Assembly: GCA_015655015.1 (NCBI GenBank)
Contig: JAATFV010000088.1
Span: forward strand, 1-34,408
Origin: Chitinophagales bacterium
GTDB taxonomy: Bacteria > Bacteroidota > Bacteroidia > Chitinophagales > Chitinophagaceae
DNA length: 34,408 nucleotides
Reading direction: 5' to 3'
Shown: piece after piece, positions 17,836 to 25,934 of the stretch
How the letters are laid out: every line of letters starts with the position of its first letter
How positions within the stretch are numbered: position 1 is the stretch's first letter
The notes under the pieces: model-generated
Told to the model about the DNA's origin: nothing
The model's input: only the letters and a program-made list of their open reading frames with translations
Databases searched by the model: none
Made by a program: the position numbers and the translations under genes

Positions 17836-19242
17836 ATGGAATCATTGGAGTTGTCGGATATACAGGGTTATATCATCAGGGGATACAAGTACATGCAGTA
17901 TTCCCGGTATGCGGTGCTGCGGGTTGCGGAAGCCGGAGCGGCAAAGAAGTTCCTGAAGGACCATGTGGGGGATGTGACGAATGTGACACATCATGCCAAA
18001 ACGAATTGCCTGAATATTGCCTTTACCTGTGCGGGGCTGAGCGCACTGGGGCTGAAGAATTCCAACCTGGCCTTTTTTACCCGGGAGTTCCGGGAAGGGA
18101 TCGCTTCGGAGCACCGCCAGCGTCTGCTGGGGGATATGGGCAGCAGCGCCCCGGAGTTATGGCGTTGGGGAGGACCTAATAACGAGCAGGTACACCTGGT
18201 ATTGATGGTGTTCGGAAAAGATAAGGAGACCGCCTTGTCCTATTATTCCCGGCTGCAGCAGCAATTCGCACCGGGGCTGGTGGAGTTGCTGCAGCTGGAC
18301 GGGCAGACCTTGCCGATGAACAGGGAGCATTTTGGGTTCCGGGATGGGATATCGCAGCCGATCATCAGGGGCAGCGGCCGAAAGGGCCCTGAAAATGATT
18401 TTATCAATGCCGGGGAATTTCTGATGGGATATAAGAATGAGTACGATGTTTATCCCGATACGCCGATCCTGGGAGAGGAGCAGGGAGACAGCTTCCTCCT
18501 TCCTTTTGATGCGGCGGGAACGGGCAAGAAGGACCTTGGGCGCAATGGCAGTTATATGGTGATGCGGCAGCTGGAGCAGGATGTGAAGAAGTATTGGGAG
18601 TTCATGAATGAAAAAACGAAAAATGCGGACGGCTCCGTCAATGTGGACGAGAGTGTGAAGCTGGCCTCGAAGATGATGGGGCGCTGGCCCAGTGGGGCGC
18701 CGGTGGTAAAATTTCCGGATAAGGACCCGGGCGGGGAATCGAACGATGATTATTTTACTTATACGGATCTGGATAAGGAGGGGCTGAAATGTCCGTTTGG
18801 CTCGCATTTACGGCGGACGAATCCCCGGGATAATTTCGAGGACAATGGACCGAAGGAGTCTATGCGGCTCACCCGCCGTCACCGGATCATGCGCCGGGCG
18901 AGGTTGTATGGCGACCCTTATGCAGGAACGCCTGAGCATTATACGCCGGATGGGGAAGTAGGGCTGATCTTTACCTGTTTTAATACGGATATTTCGCGGC
19001 AATACGAGTTCATTCAATATACCTGGGCGAATTATCCTAAATTCAAGCAGCTGTACAATGATCCCGATCCTGTTTGCGGAGTGAAGCAGGATCCGGGCGA
19101 GGGGATGGTGCAGATCTTCACGATACAGGCGGAACCGGTGAATAAGTATGTTACGGGGCTGCAGCGGTTTGTAACGGTTCGTGGAGGAGGATATTTCTTT
19201 TTCCCTTCGGTGACGACGATCAATTATTTGACTACGATCTGA
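17836..19242 (+). CDS. DyP-type (dye-decolorizing) haem peroxidase
   Basis: A 468-residue protein of the long DyP class. The distal GxxDG motif is present as HFGFRDGIS, with D170 as catalytic acid. CPFGSHLRRTNPRD carries the expected proximal haem histidine H324. Further family features are RHRIMRRARLYGDP and GLIFTCFNTDISRQYEFIQ toward the C-terminus. The ATG at 17836 starts MESLELSDIQGYIIRG, the usual DyP N-terminus; the open frame extends upstream to 17797 but the extra 13 residues have no family match. No Tat or Sec signal is present, so it is predicted cytoplasmic. It is the last gene of the GST-P450 / IHFARW / DyP cluster. DyPs oxidise substrates with H2O2; the physiological substrate here is unknown. 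Confidence 0.94.
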   Translation: MESLELSDIQGYIIRGYKYMQYSRYAVLRVAEAGAAKKFLKDHVGDVTNVTHHAKTNCLNIAFTCAGLSALGLKNSNLAFFTREFREGIASEHRQRLLGDMGSSAPELWRWGGPNNEQVHLVLMVFGKDKETALSYYSRLQQQFAPGLVELLQLDGQTLPMNREHFGFRDGISQPIIRGSGRKGPENDFINAGEFLMGYKNEYDVYPDTPILGEEQGDSFLLPFDAAGTGKKDLGRNGSYMVMRQLEQDVKKYWEFMNEKTKNADGSVNVDESVKLASKMMGRWPSGAPVVKFPDKDPGGESNDDYFTYTDLDKEGLKCPFGSHLRRTNPRDNFEDNGPKESMRLTRRHRIMRRARLYGDPYAGTPEHYTPDGEVGLIFTCFNTDISRQYEFIQYTWANYPKFKQLYNDPDPVCGVKQDPGEGMVQIFTIQAEPVNKYVTGLQRFVTVRGGGYFFFPSVTTINYLTTI

Positions 19243-19288
19243 GGCGTCCCGGCCGACTGGTTCTATCGGGGGATGTATTTTTGAAATC

Positions 19289-19316
19289 ATTTTACTTACC
19301 TACTAGTACGTAAAAT
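19289..19316. promoter_or_regulatory. Operator-like inverted repeat upstream of the ABA4-like gene
   Basis: ATTTTACTTAC (19289-19299) and GTACGTAAAAT (19306-19316) form an 11-bp inverted repeat with one mismatch and a 6-nt spacer. It resembles TetR-family operators in spacing and the central ACTAGTAC core. It lies 61 nt before the ATG at 19377 and 47 nt after the DyP stop. No T-tract makes it a convincing terminator. Confidence 0.4.
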
Positions 19317-19376
19317 ATTTATCAGGATAAACAGGGGCCCTTCAAGTAGCAGATAATAACATTTTAAATTATCATT

Positions 19377-19814
19377 ATGAACCCATCTTCCATGTTCATC
19401 TTTACTTCGCTCTTCGCCGGGATCGGCTGGATCATCGTACTGTTTGTGAGTCCTTTCTGGGCAGGGTTTGACAAATTGCTGATGGGCATTATCATTGCCT
19501 TGCTGGCAGTTGTATATACCTGGCTGAATTTCTCCAATTTCAGCCCGGAGATCCTGAAAGATTTTCAATCGCTGGGCGGCATGGTGAAATTGTACCAGAA
19601 TCCCGAGCTGGTGGTGGCCAGCTGGGTGCATTTCCTGGTTTTCGATCTTTTTGGGGCCGTCTGGATAAAAAAGAACTCACTACGGCATGGAATCCCTCAT
19701 GGCTGGATCATTCCCTCCCTGATCTTCACCTGTATGTTTGGCCCTTTGGGCTATCTTCTTTATTTGCTGACCCGCTGGATAAAGGCGAAAAACTATTTTT
19801 CGGAGAATTTTTAA
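19377..19814 (+). CDS. ABA4-like (DUF4281) membrane protein
   Basis: A 145-residue protein with four hydrophobic segments. The motifs NPELVVASWVHFLVFDLFGAVWI, GIPHGW and TCMFGPLGYLLYLLTRW match the DUF4281/ABA4 family as I know it. Plant ABA4 is needed for neoxanthin formation, a carotenoid step. Bacterial members are widespread and mostly uncharacterised, and a role in carotenoid or isoprenoid modification is only a suggestion. It is preceded by an operator-like palindrome and follows the haem-enzyme cluster on the same strand after 134 nt. Confidence 0.85.
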   Translation: MNPSSMFIFTSLFAGIGWIIVLFVSPFWAGFDKLLMGIIIALLAVVYTWLNFSNFSPEILKDFQSLGGMVKLYQNPELVVASWVHFLVFDLFGAVWIKKNSLRHGIPHGWIIPSLIFTCMFGPLGYLLYLLTRWIKAKNYFSENF

Positions 19815-20005
19815 GGGGCCGGCCAGATATATTATACTTTATTGTGTTATGACTGCGTTTCCCCGACAATTTTATTGCTCTCAGGAACGTTAACAATACT
19901 CCGTTAGTCCTTGTGAAAACAATTAATTACATTGGTTGTTTTTAAGAATGATTGTGCGAGTTGCTTGCCGGGACATTAAAGAAGAATTAATTAACACAAT
20001 AGAAA

Positions 20006-20251
20006 ATGCAACTTGTCAACGATGTAAAGGGTGAGCCTCCCATGAAGTGTACGGTATGTGGATCGGCTTTGTACGCGACGGATCGGGGCAATGGAGAAAT
20101 AACCTATCATTGTTCTTCTCCGGAAGCGAGATTCTGGGATTTTGACCGGGGAACTCCTGATCAGGGAAAGGCCAAAAAGCATTGGGATGAATCCCGCCAG
20201 GAAATATTCCTGGACAAGAGCCTGGATGAGGAGCTGGATGCGACGGGATAG
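20006..20251 (+). CDS. Small zinc-ribbon-like protein
   Basis: An 81-residue protein with a CTVC pair (15-18) and a YHC (34-36) that could bind one metal ion. It has a conserved-looking tail ARFWDFDRGTPDQGKAKKHW similar to small Bacteroidota proteins of unknown role. A second in-frame ATG at 20042 (MKCTVCG) would give a 69-residue protein with the metal motif at the extreme N-terminus; this shorter start is equally plausible. The next gene begins 17 nt after its stop on the same strand, suggesting one transcript. Confidence 0.6.
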   Translation: MQLVNDVKGEPPMKCTVCGSALYATDRGNGEITYHCSSPEARFWDFDRGTPDQGKAKKHWDESRQEIFLDKSLDEELDATG

Positions 20252-20268
20252 GGGTACCTTCATGAATA

Positions 20269-21006
20269 ATGAGAAATTGTCTATTATTTACAACGCTTTT
20301 CGCGGCGGGGATATTCGTCTGGCCAGCTTGCGCTTTTACACAAATCGTCCCGGCAGATACTTCTAAGAAGCTAACGGCAGTTGGGGTTTCCGCCATCTGG
20401 GGAAAAATTGATGGTGTGGAGATCGAAGGGGCCGTACAGGGACCTTCTGCTGAATCTACTCCCCTGCAGGTCGCCTGCGTTTTTGAATACACGGAGGGCG
20501 ATATTTTTAATTCGCCGCCTGCCTTGCCTGCCGCCGCTAATGGCATGTTACACCTGGACCATGATCTGAAGGGTCTTGTTACGGATCTGCGAAAAAGCGG
20601 GAAGTTCGCGGGACATGCCTTTGAAACTTTACTGATCGTTCCTCCCGCCGGCACGATCGCTGCCGGAAAGCTGTTACTGATCGGACTGGGGGACCGTAAT
20701 AAATTTACTCCGGAGTTAATGATCACGATCGCGAGTGTGGCGATGCGCGAAGCTTTACGCCTGGGCGTCGGCAGTTATGCGTTTGCCAGCGATCTCAAAG
20801 ATGGGGGTATTGATTCCCCTACCGCGCTGGTGGCTGGATACGTCGTTAAGGGATCGTTTGATGCCTACCGAACGGAGGCTTATCTCCGGAGCAGGAATAT
20901 GTCCGATTCAAAGCCTTTGAAAAAACTGACGCTTCTCGCCGGGCCGCCGTTTTTTATGGAGGCAGGCAAGGGGATCAAAGAGGCGATAAGTTCCTTTACC
21001 AATTAA
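20269..21006 (+). CDS. Secreted stand-alone N-terminal domain of M17 leucyl aminopeptidase
   Basis: A 245-residue protein. An N-terminal signal peptide (LLFTTLFAAGIFVWPACAF) precedes a single domain with FNSPPALPAAANGMLHL, HAFETLLIVPPAGTIAAG and KLLLIGLGDRNKFTPELM, the macro-like N-terminal domain of M17 peptidases (PF02789). The catalytic zinc-binding domain is entirely absent: the frame ends about 90 residues after GLGD with no NTDAEGR motif. It could be a binding or regulatory derivative rather than a truncated enzyme, because it is capped with its own signal peptide. It is probably co-transcribed with the preceding zinc-ribbon gene and is convergent with the NTF2-like gene 14 nt away. Confidence 0.8.
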   Translation: MRNCLLFTTLFAAGIFVWPACAFTQIVPADTSKKLTAVGVSAIWGKIDGVEIEGAVQGPSAESTPLQVACVFEYTEGDIFNSPPALPAAANGMLHLDHDLKGLVTDLRKSGKFAGHAFETLLIVPPAGTIAAGKLLLIGLGDRNKFTPELMITIASVAMREALRLGVGSYAFASDLKDGGIDSPTALVAGYVVKGSFDAYRTEAYLRSRNMSDSKPLKKLTLLAGPPFFMEAGKGIKEAISSFTN

Positions 21007-21020
21007 AGGGCCCCGACTGC

Positions 21021-21344
21021 TTAGTAATTTGCCTGGCCGATGTCAAGCCGGTCGATCTTGCCTTCCGCGTTGATATGAAATTTGAAATAGGTTTTAAAGT
21101 CTCCCCATGTGTCGCTGTGGAATTTTCCCAATAGGTCTAATCCATTGTTTTCAATTTTGTCGATGCTGGTAAAGCGTTCGTGTCCGAGGGCTTTATCAGA
21201 GAAATTCCTGAAATCGATTTTGTTGCCGTCATCGAATAATTCCGCTTTATTGGTAAAGAGGGAGTACCAACTGTCTTTATCCGCCGATTGTAATGCCTCG
21301 ATGGCTTTTTTTACAGTGGGGTTGGTTAATTTATTGGTGTTCAT
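21021..21344 (-). CDS. NTF2-like/SnoaL-like small protein
   Basis: A 107-residue protein. It opens with helices (KKAIEALQSADKDSWYSLFT), followed by ELFDDGN and a beta-rich end (TYFKFHINAEGKIDRLDIGQ), the pattern of NTF2-like cone-shaped proteins. No catalytic assignment can be made. It lies 40 nt downstream of an AraC-type regulator gene and may be co-transcribed with it or controlled by it. Confidence 0.75.
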   Translation of the reverse strand: MNTNKLTNPTVKKAIEALQSADKDSWYSLFTNKAELFDDGNKIDFRNFSDKALGHERFTSIDKIENNGLDLLGKFHSDTWGDFKTYFKFHINAEGKIDRLDIGQANY

Positions 21345-21384
21345 ATTACTTGATTTTTATTGTTGGATCGGGACCTGAGGGGAC

Positions 21385-22332
21385 CTAAGACTCCGGCTGA
21401 CCGGCCTGTTTCCGGTAGGAAATGGGGGAAAGGTCCGTATGTTTCTTAAAGTAGTTGCTGAAGTGGGTGGATTCCGGGAATCCCAGCTGCCAGGCTATTT
21501 CCTTTATTGATGTGGAAGAGTTCTGCAGTAATGATTTGGCTTCGGCGATGGTCTTGTCTGCTATCCAGGCGCCGATGGATTTGCCGGTCTTGGTTTTGAT
21601 GACGTTGTTCAGGTAGTTGGGGTGCAGGTGTTGGGCGTCCGCATAGTCCTGGACCCGGAAGACTTTTTTTTCGGCGCCTTTTATCAGGTCCCGGTAGTGT
21701 TGTTCGAGGGTCTTTTTGAAAGTTTTTACGATTTGGGAGCTCCGGTTGCCTTCATAAATGGGGTTGTATTCCAGCCAGAAGTATTCTTTTATTTTTAGTA
21801 ATAAGACGACGAACAGGCTTCCGATGAGCTTGTTCTTATAGGGGGACCCTGAAAGATATTCTTTATCGATCTGCCTGTACAGCTGTTCGAATTCCGCAAA
21901 CATTTCTGGTTTTACGGTCCTTGCAGGAACGGTTTCGGCGAGGAGGAAGGAGAATTCATCAAAGATGTTGGGGTGTACGTTTTCTTTCAGGAAGGTTTCG
22001 CTCATGGTGACGAGATAGATCTCCTTCATGTCGTCCCATTGAAAGGATTTATAGTGCCCGGGGTTGGTGAAATAGATGGTGCCGGGCTCTGTTCTGAAAG
22101 TTTTGTCGTCGGTGGTGTATTTCCCGTGTCCCTCCTTTACGAAGACGAAGGAATAAAAGTTGGCTCTGTATACGGGGGACTTGTAGGGCAGGTCTGCATG
22201 AATGCTTTTCAGGTTGTGGATGGTAAACTGGGTTTTGACGTCGATGGTGTCAAGCGGCAGTCCGAGATAAACGTATTGTTGGTACAGTGAGTTAAATGTC
22301 AGGATCTTTTCTGTCTTTTCTGTTTTCCCCAT
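21385..22332 (-). CDS. AraC family transcriptional regulator
   Basis: A 315-residue protein with an N-terminal cupin-like sensing region (ending in YFTNPGHYKSFQWDDMKEIYLV). The C-terminal double helix-turn-helix runs from VQDYADAQHLHPNYLNNVIK to IKEIAWQLGFPESTHFSNYF, followed by HTDLSPISYRKQ, the AraC signature. The downstream NTF2-like gene is a likely target. A perfect -7-type box (TACCTTTG) lies 21 nt before its ATG. Confidence 0.92.
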   Translation of the reverse strand: MGKTEKTEKILTFNSLYQQYVYLGLPLDTIDVKTQFTIHNLKSIHADLPYKSPVYRANFYSFVFVKEGHGKYTTDDKTFRTEPGTIYFTNPGHYKSFQWDDMKEIYLVTMSETFLKENVHPNIFDEFSFLLAETVPARTVKPEMFAEFEQLYRQIDKEYLSGSPYKNKLIGSLFVVLLLKIKEYFWLEYNPIYEGNRSSQIVKTFKKTLEQHYRDLIKGAEKKVFRVQDYADAQHLHPNYLNNVIKTKTGKSIGAWIADKTIAEAKSLLQNSSTSIKEIAWQLGFPESTHFSNYFKKHTDLSPISYRKQAGQPES

Positions 22333-22353
22333 TGGATGAATTGATTAGCCTGC

Positions 22354-22361
22354 CAAAGGTA
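22354..22361 (-). promoter_or_regulatory. -7 promoter box of the AraC gene
   Basis: CAAAGGTA on the + strand reads TACCTTTG toward the AraC gene, an exact TAnnTTTG match 21 nt before its ATG. The expected TTTG 17 nt further upstream is absent, so only the -7 element is supported. Confidence 0.4.
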
Positions 22362-22387
22362 ATCATTTACCGGTGGGACTGTTATGG

Positions 22388-24931
22388 CTATTCTCCCAGA
22401 TACTGCCGAAGAAATGGGGCGGTGCGGCTTGCTTTTGACCGGGTTATTTTATCCGGTGTTCCGGCCACTACTATCCGGCCTCCTTCTTCCCCGGCGCCGG
22501 GCCCTATGTCGATGATCCAGTCGCTGGCGGCTACCACGCGCATTTCGTGTTCCACCAGGATAACGGTATTACCGGCAACCACCAATCCATCCAGCTGAGT
22601 GATCAGTTTTTCCACGTCGGAAGGGTGCAGTCCTGTCGTTGGCTCATCGAGGATATAAAGCGTGTCGCCCTTTTGTGTTCGTTGCAATTCGGTGGCGAGT
22701 TTGATCCGCTGCGCTTCTCCTCCCGAGAGCTCGGTGGCTGGCTGGCCCAGCCGCAGATAACCAAGCCCGACCTGCAGCAGCACATCGAGGGAACGGCGTA
22801 TATGTGCTTCATCAGCAAAAAACTCGTAGGCTGTGGATACTGTCAGTCCCAGCACTTCGGCAATGTTCTTGTCGCGGTATCGGATCTCCAGGGTCTTTTC
22901 GTTGTACCGTGCACCATGACAGGTGGGGCATGGAGCGTATACACCAGGCAGAAAGAGCAGCTCTACCATGACAAATCCTTCGCCCTCGCAGGTGGGGCAA
23001 CGTCCTTTGGCTACATTGAAGGAAAACCGGCCGGCCTCATAATTCCGGGCCCGGGCTTGTTTGGTCCCTGCGAATAGTCGCCGCACATGGTCGAAGAGTC
23101 CTGTATAGGTAGCCAGGTTGGAGCGGGGAGTACGCCCGATCGGTTTCTGGTCTACCCGCACCAGTCTGCGGATGTTGTCCAGTCCGCCGGTGATCTGTCC
23201 GCCGGTGGGGATGGGGGCGGAGCGTTCCAGCAATTCTTCGCTTTCTTCTTCCTGGAGAGCGAGGTGCTGACCGAGGGAGGTTGCGACAAGTTCTACCAGG
23301 GCCTGGCTAACAAGGCTTGATTTACCTGAGCCGGAGACGCCGGTCACCGTGGTCAGCACGCCCAGTGGAAAAGAGATGTCGAGCTGATGAAGGTTGTTGC
23401 GGGTGATGCCGGTCAGGCTAAGCCAGCTTTTGGGTGCTCTGGGCACGCGGGCGGGACCTGTATGTGCTTCGAAGAGAAACCGGCGGGTCTGCGAAGCTTC
23501 TATGGAGGCCAGCCCTTCGGGCCGGCCGTTATAGAGTACAAAACCGCCCTGTTCCCCGGCTGCTGGTCCTACGTCGACCAGCCAGTCTGCCTGGCGGATC
23601 ACGTCGAGATCGTGTTCGACGACGAAAAGGGAGTTCCCCGAGGCTTTTAACTGCCCGAGCGCCGCCAGCAGGGCTACGGTATCGGCCGGGTGAAGTCCGG
23701 CTGAAGGCTCGTCCAGCACGTAGACGACGCCGAAAAGATTGGACCGCACCTGCGTGGCCAGGCGGAGACGCTGAAGCTCTCCGGGGGAGAGCGTGGGGGT
23801 GCTGCGTTCCAGGGACAGGTAGCCGAGGCCCAGGTTCAGTAAGACTTTCAGGCGTGGGATAAGGTCCTGGGTGATGCGTTGTATGACGAGGACTTTTTCG
23901 GGGGAGTGTCCGCCGGGGGCCACTACGGCTAAATATGGCTGCAGGAGCTCGTCCAGGCGGGCAAGCGGGATGCGGGAGATGTCAGCGATGTCGAGTCCGG
24001 CGAAGGTCACGGAGAGGGATTCTTTTCGTAAGCGTTTGCCCTGGCAGAGGGGGCATTCGGAGCTGAGCATGTATTGAAGGGCCCGTTTTTTCATCAGCGG
24101 GCTCTGTGTATTGGCAAAGCTATGCAGCACATGGCGCCGGGCGCTGGTAAAGGTTCCCATATAACTGGGCTCTTCTTTCCGCCGGATGGCCTGTTTTACC
24201 TCTTCGTGGGTAAATCCGGCATAAACGGGAACAACGGGCTGCTCGTCCGTGAAGAGGATCCAGTCGCGGTCTTTTTTGGGAAGCTGTTTCCAGGGACGGT
24301 CTACGTCGTAACCCAGGGTGATCAGGATATCGCGGAGGTTTTGCCCATGCCAGGCCGTAGGCCAGGCGGCGACTGCCCGTTCCCGTATGGTGAGGGAATC
24401 GTCCGGCACCATCGAGTTTTCCGTTACTTCATAGACCCGTCCCAGCCCATGACATTGCGGACAGGCTCCTTCGGGGGTATTTGGCGAGAAGGATTCGGCA
24501 TAGAGCAGGGGTTGATCACGGGGATAATCTCCGGCCCGCGAATAGAGCATTCTCAGGAGGTTGGACAGAGTGGTGACGCTGCCCACGGACGAGCGGGTAG
24601 TAGGCGAACCCCGTTGTTGCTGAAGTGCGATGGCAGGCGGCAATCCATCGATCGAGTCCACATCGGGCACGCTCATCTGGTGAAAGAGACGCCGGGCATA
24701 GGGGGAGACCGATTCAAGGTACCGTCGCTGTGCTTCGGCGTAGAGGGTTCCGAAGGCCAGGGAGGACTTGCCGGAGCCCGACACTCCTGTAAAAACAACG
24801 AGGGCGTCGCGGGGGATATCGAGGTCGACATTCTTGAGGTTGTGTTCCCGGGCGCCACGTACCCGGACGAACCCGGGAAGATGCTGGCCGCTGATTTCCT
24901 TGTCCGCAGGTATGGAGGGATTTTTCCGCAT
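22388..24931 (-). CDS. uvrA: Class II UvrA-like ABC ATPase (UvrA2 type)
   Basis: An 847-residue protein, about 100 residues shorter than housekeeping UvrA (~940). It has two ABC modules. Walker A occurs as GVSGSGKS at residues 49-56 and again in the C-terminal half. The signatures are [12 protein letters not shown] (N-terminal, Pro replacing Gly) and [12 protein letters not shown] (C-terminal), each followed by a DEP(S/T)xGLHP switch. Zinc modules are CPQC...CPLC and CPTCEGEG...CPTCHGAR. The shorter N-terminal part fits the class that lacks the UvrB-binding domain. Such proteins are linked to tolerance of DNA-intercalating or alkylating drugs and are not the main repair UvrA. A TACCTTTA box ends 4 nt before the ATG, which would imply an almost leaderless message. 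Confidence 0.93.
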   Translation of the reverse strand: MRKNPSIPADKEISGQHLPGFVRVRGAREHNLKNVDLDIPRDALVVFTGVSGSGKSSLAFGTLYAEAQRRYLESVSPYARRLFHQMSVPDVDSIDGLPPAIALQQQRGSPTTRSSVGSVTTLSNLLRMLYSRAGDYPRDQPLLYAESFSPNTPEGACPQCHGLGRVYEVTENSMVPDDSLTIRERAVAAWPTAWHGQNLRDILITLGYDVDRPWKQLPKKDRDWILFTDEQPVVPVYAGFTHEEVKQAIRRKEEPSYMGTFTSARRHVLHSFANTQSPLMKKRALQYMLSSECPLCQGKRLRKESLSVTFAGLDIADISRIPLARLDELLQPYLAVVAPGGHSPEKVLVIQRITQDLIPRLKVLLNLGLGYLSLERSTPTLSPGELQRLRLATQVRSNLFGVVYVLDEPSAGLHPADTVALLAALGQLKASGNSLFVVEHDLDVIRQADWLVDVGPAAGEQGGFVLYNGRPEGLASIEASQTRRFLFEAHTGPARVPRAPKSWLSLTGITRNNLHQLDISFPLGVLTTVTGVSGSGKSSLVSQALVELVATSLGQHLALQEEESEELLERSAPIPTGGQITGGLDNIRRLVRVDQKPIGRTPRSNLATYTGLFDHVRRLFAGTKQARARNYEAGRFSFNVAKGRCPTCEGEGFVMVELLFLPGVYAPCPTCHGARYNEKTLEIRYRDKNIAEVLGLTVSTAYEFFADEAHIRRSLDVLLQVGLGYLRLGQPATELSGGEAQRIKLATELQRTQKGDTLYILDEPTTGLHPSDVEKLITQLDGLVVAGNTVILVEHEMRVVAASDWIIDIGPGAGEEGGRIVVAGTPDKITRSKASRTAPFLRQYLGE

Positions 24932-25000
24932 CGGATAAAGGTACGAAGAGGGCCTGATTCCGGCGCCCGGGATATGAGTGTGGGCGGGGTGGCCGCTGCC

Positions 25001-25885
25001 CTACTCTTTGACCCGGTCGAAATATTCTTTCTGAAGCTCCAGGGTCTTTGTATCCGATTTTACGGCTTTCAGCGCTGTTTCCAGGGAGCCGAGGATGTGT
25101 TCTGTCACCAGCTGGCCGAGCTCGCGGGTAGCTTTGGCGCCTTCTCCGGCGTAATGGTTGGGGTAAGCCGCATACCACCAGATCGCGGTATACATATCGG
25201 GGATCGACAAACGCCGCTGATTGGCTCCCGATTCATTGGCGGCGCTATCCATTTTCACCAGTTCCGGCCGGAGGTAGAGCAGGACGGAAGTTTCCCGTTC
25301 GCCTGCATGCTGGTCGCCGGCGGGATCGGATTTATGCAATTTTGCCATTTTTGCCAGATAGGAGGAGTCCGTCCCCGGTGTGAAGAAGTAGACGGCATAG
25401 TCGCGGCGTTTTTCCAGCCGGGTCTGGATGAAGTACCGGAGAAATTCAGGGTTTCCCCCATGTACATTGACCAGAACGATCTTGTTAAAGCCATTTCTTG
25501 CGATCTCGTCACAGGTGGCTTCGAGCATGTCCCAGACCACTCTTTCCGGTAAAGCGAAAGTGCCGGGCTGGTGCCGGGCCTCGTTGATCTGGCCGTAAAA
25601 ATAATCCGGAAAGACGACGGCGTACTCTTTTTTCGTTACCCGCGCCGCCCATTCACGTACCTGGATCAGATCTGAGCCGACGGGAACGTGGGGGCCATGT
25701 TTTTCCAGGATGCCGATGGGAAGGATGCAGGTGCGGGAGGATCTGTCCAGCGCCCTGGGCCAGTCACTGGCCGTCAGTTCATCCCAGCGGCTGGGTAGGC
25801 TTTGTGAAGAAGTGGCGACCTGGGCCACTGCGGAGTTATATGAGAAAAAGATGATAAGCAGGAGGGTTTCGATTATTCGGTTCAT
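25001..25885 (-). CDS. Secreted creatininase-family amidohydrolase
   Basis: A 294-residue protein. An N-terminal signal peptide (LLLIIFFSYNSAVAQ) precedes a creatininase fold with LEKHGPHVPVGSD (E61, H63, D72 metal ligands), NVHGGN (H142) and HAGERETS (H193, E196, E198). The family includes creatinine amidohydrolase and mycofactocin peptidase MftE. Here the second-metal glutamate position of creatininase (NGHYEN) is GG (NVHGGN), as in the MftE-like branch, so creatinine is not the likely substrate. A signal peptide is unusual for the family and predicts periplasmic action. The gene lies 49 nt downstream of a T9SS cargo gene on the same strand. Confidence 0.9.
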   Translation of the reverse strand: MNRIIETLLLIIFFSYNSAVAQVATSSQSLPSRWDELTASDWPRALDRSSRTCILPIGILEKHGPHVPVGSDLIQVREWAARVTKKEYAVVFPDYFYGQINEARHQPGTFALPERVVWDMLEATCDEIARNGFNKIVLVNVHGGNPEFLRYFIQTRLEKRRDYAVYFFTPGTDSSYLAKMAKLHKSDPAGDQHAGERETSVLLYLRPELVKMDSAANESGANQRRLSIPDMYTAIWWYAAYPNHYAGEGAKATRELGQLVTEHILGSLETALKAVKSDTKTLELQKEYFDRVKE

Positions 25886-25934
25886 AAAAACAGGTTGTTT
25901 TATGAATTGAAAATAAGGAATATTCCGGCGTTGG

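Noticed and set aside
24074..25552. 492-codon + strand open frame across the uvrA2 and creatininase genes
   Set aside because: It spans two well-supported minus-strand genes and their gap, and shows no family motifs.
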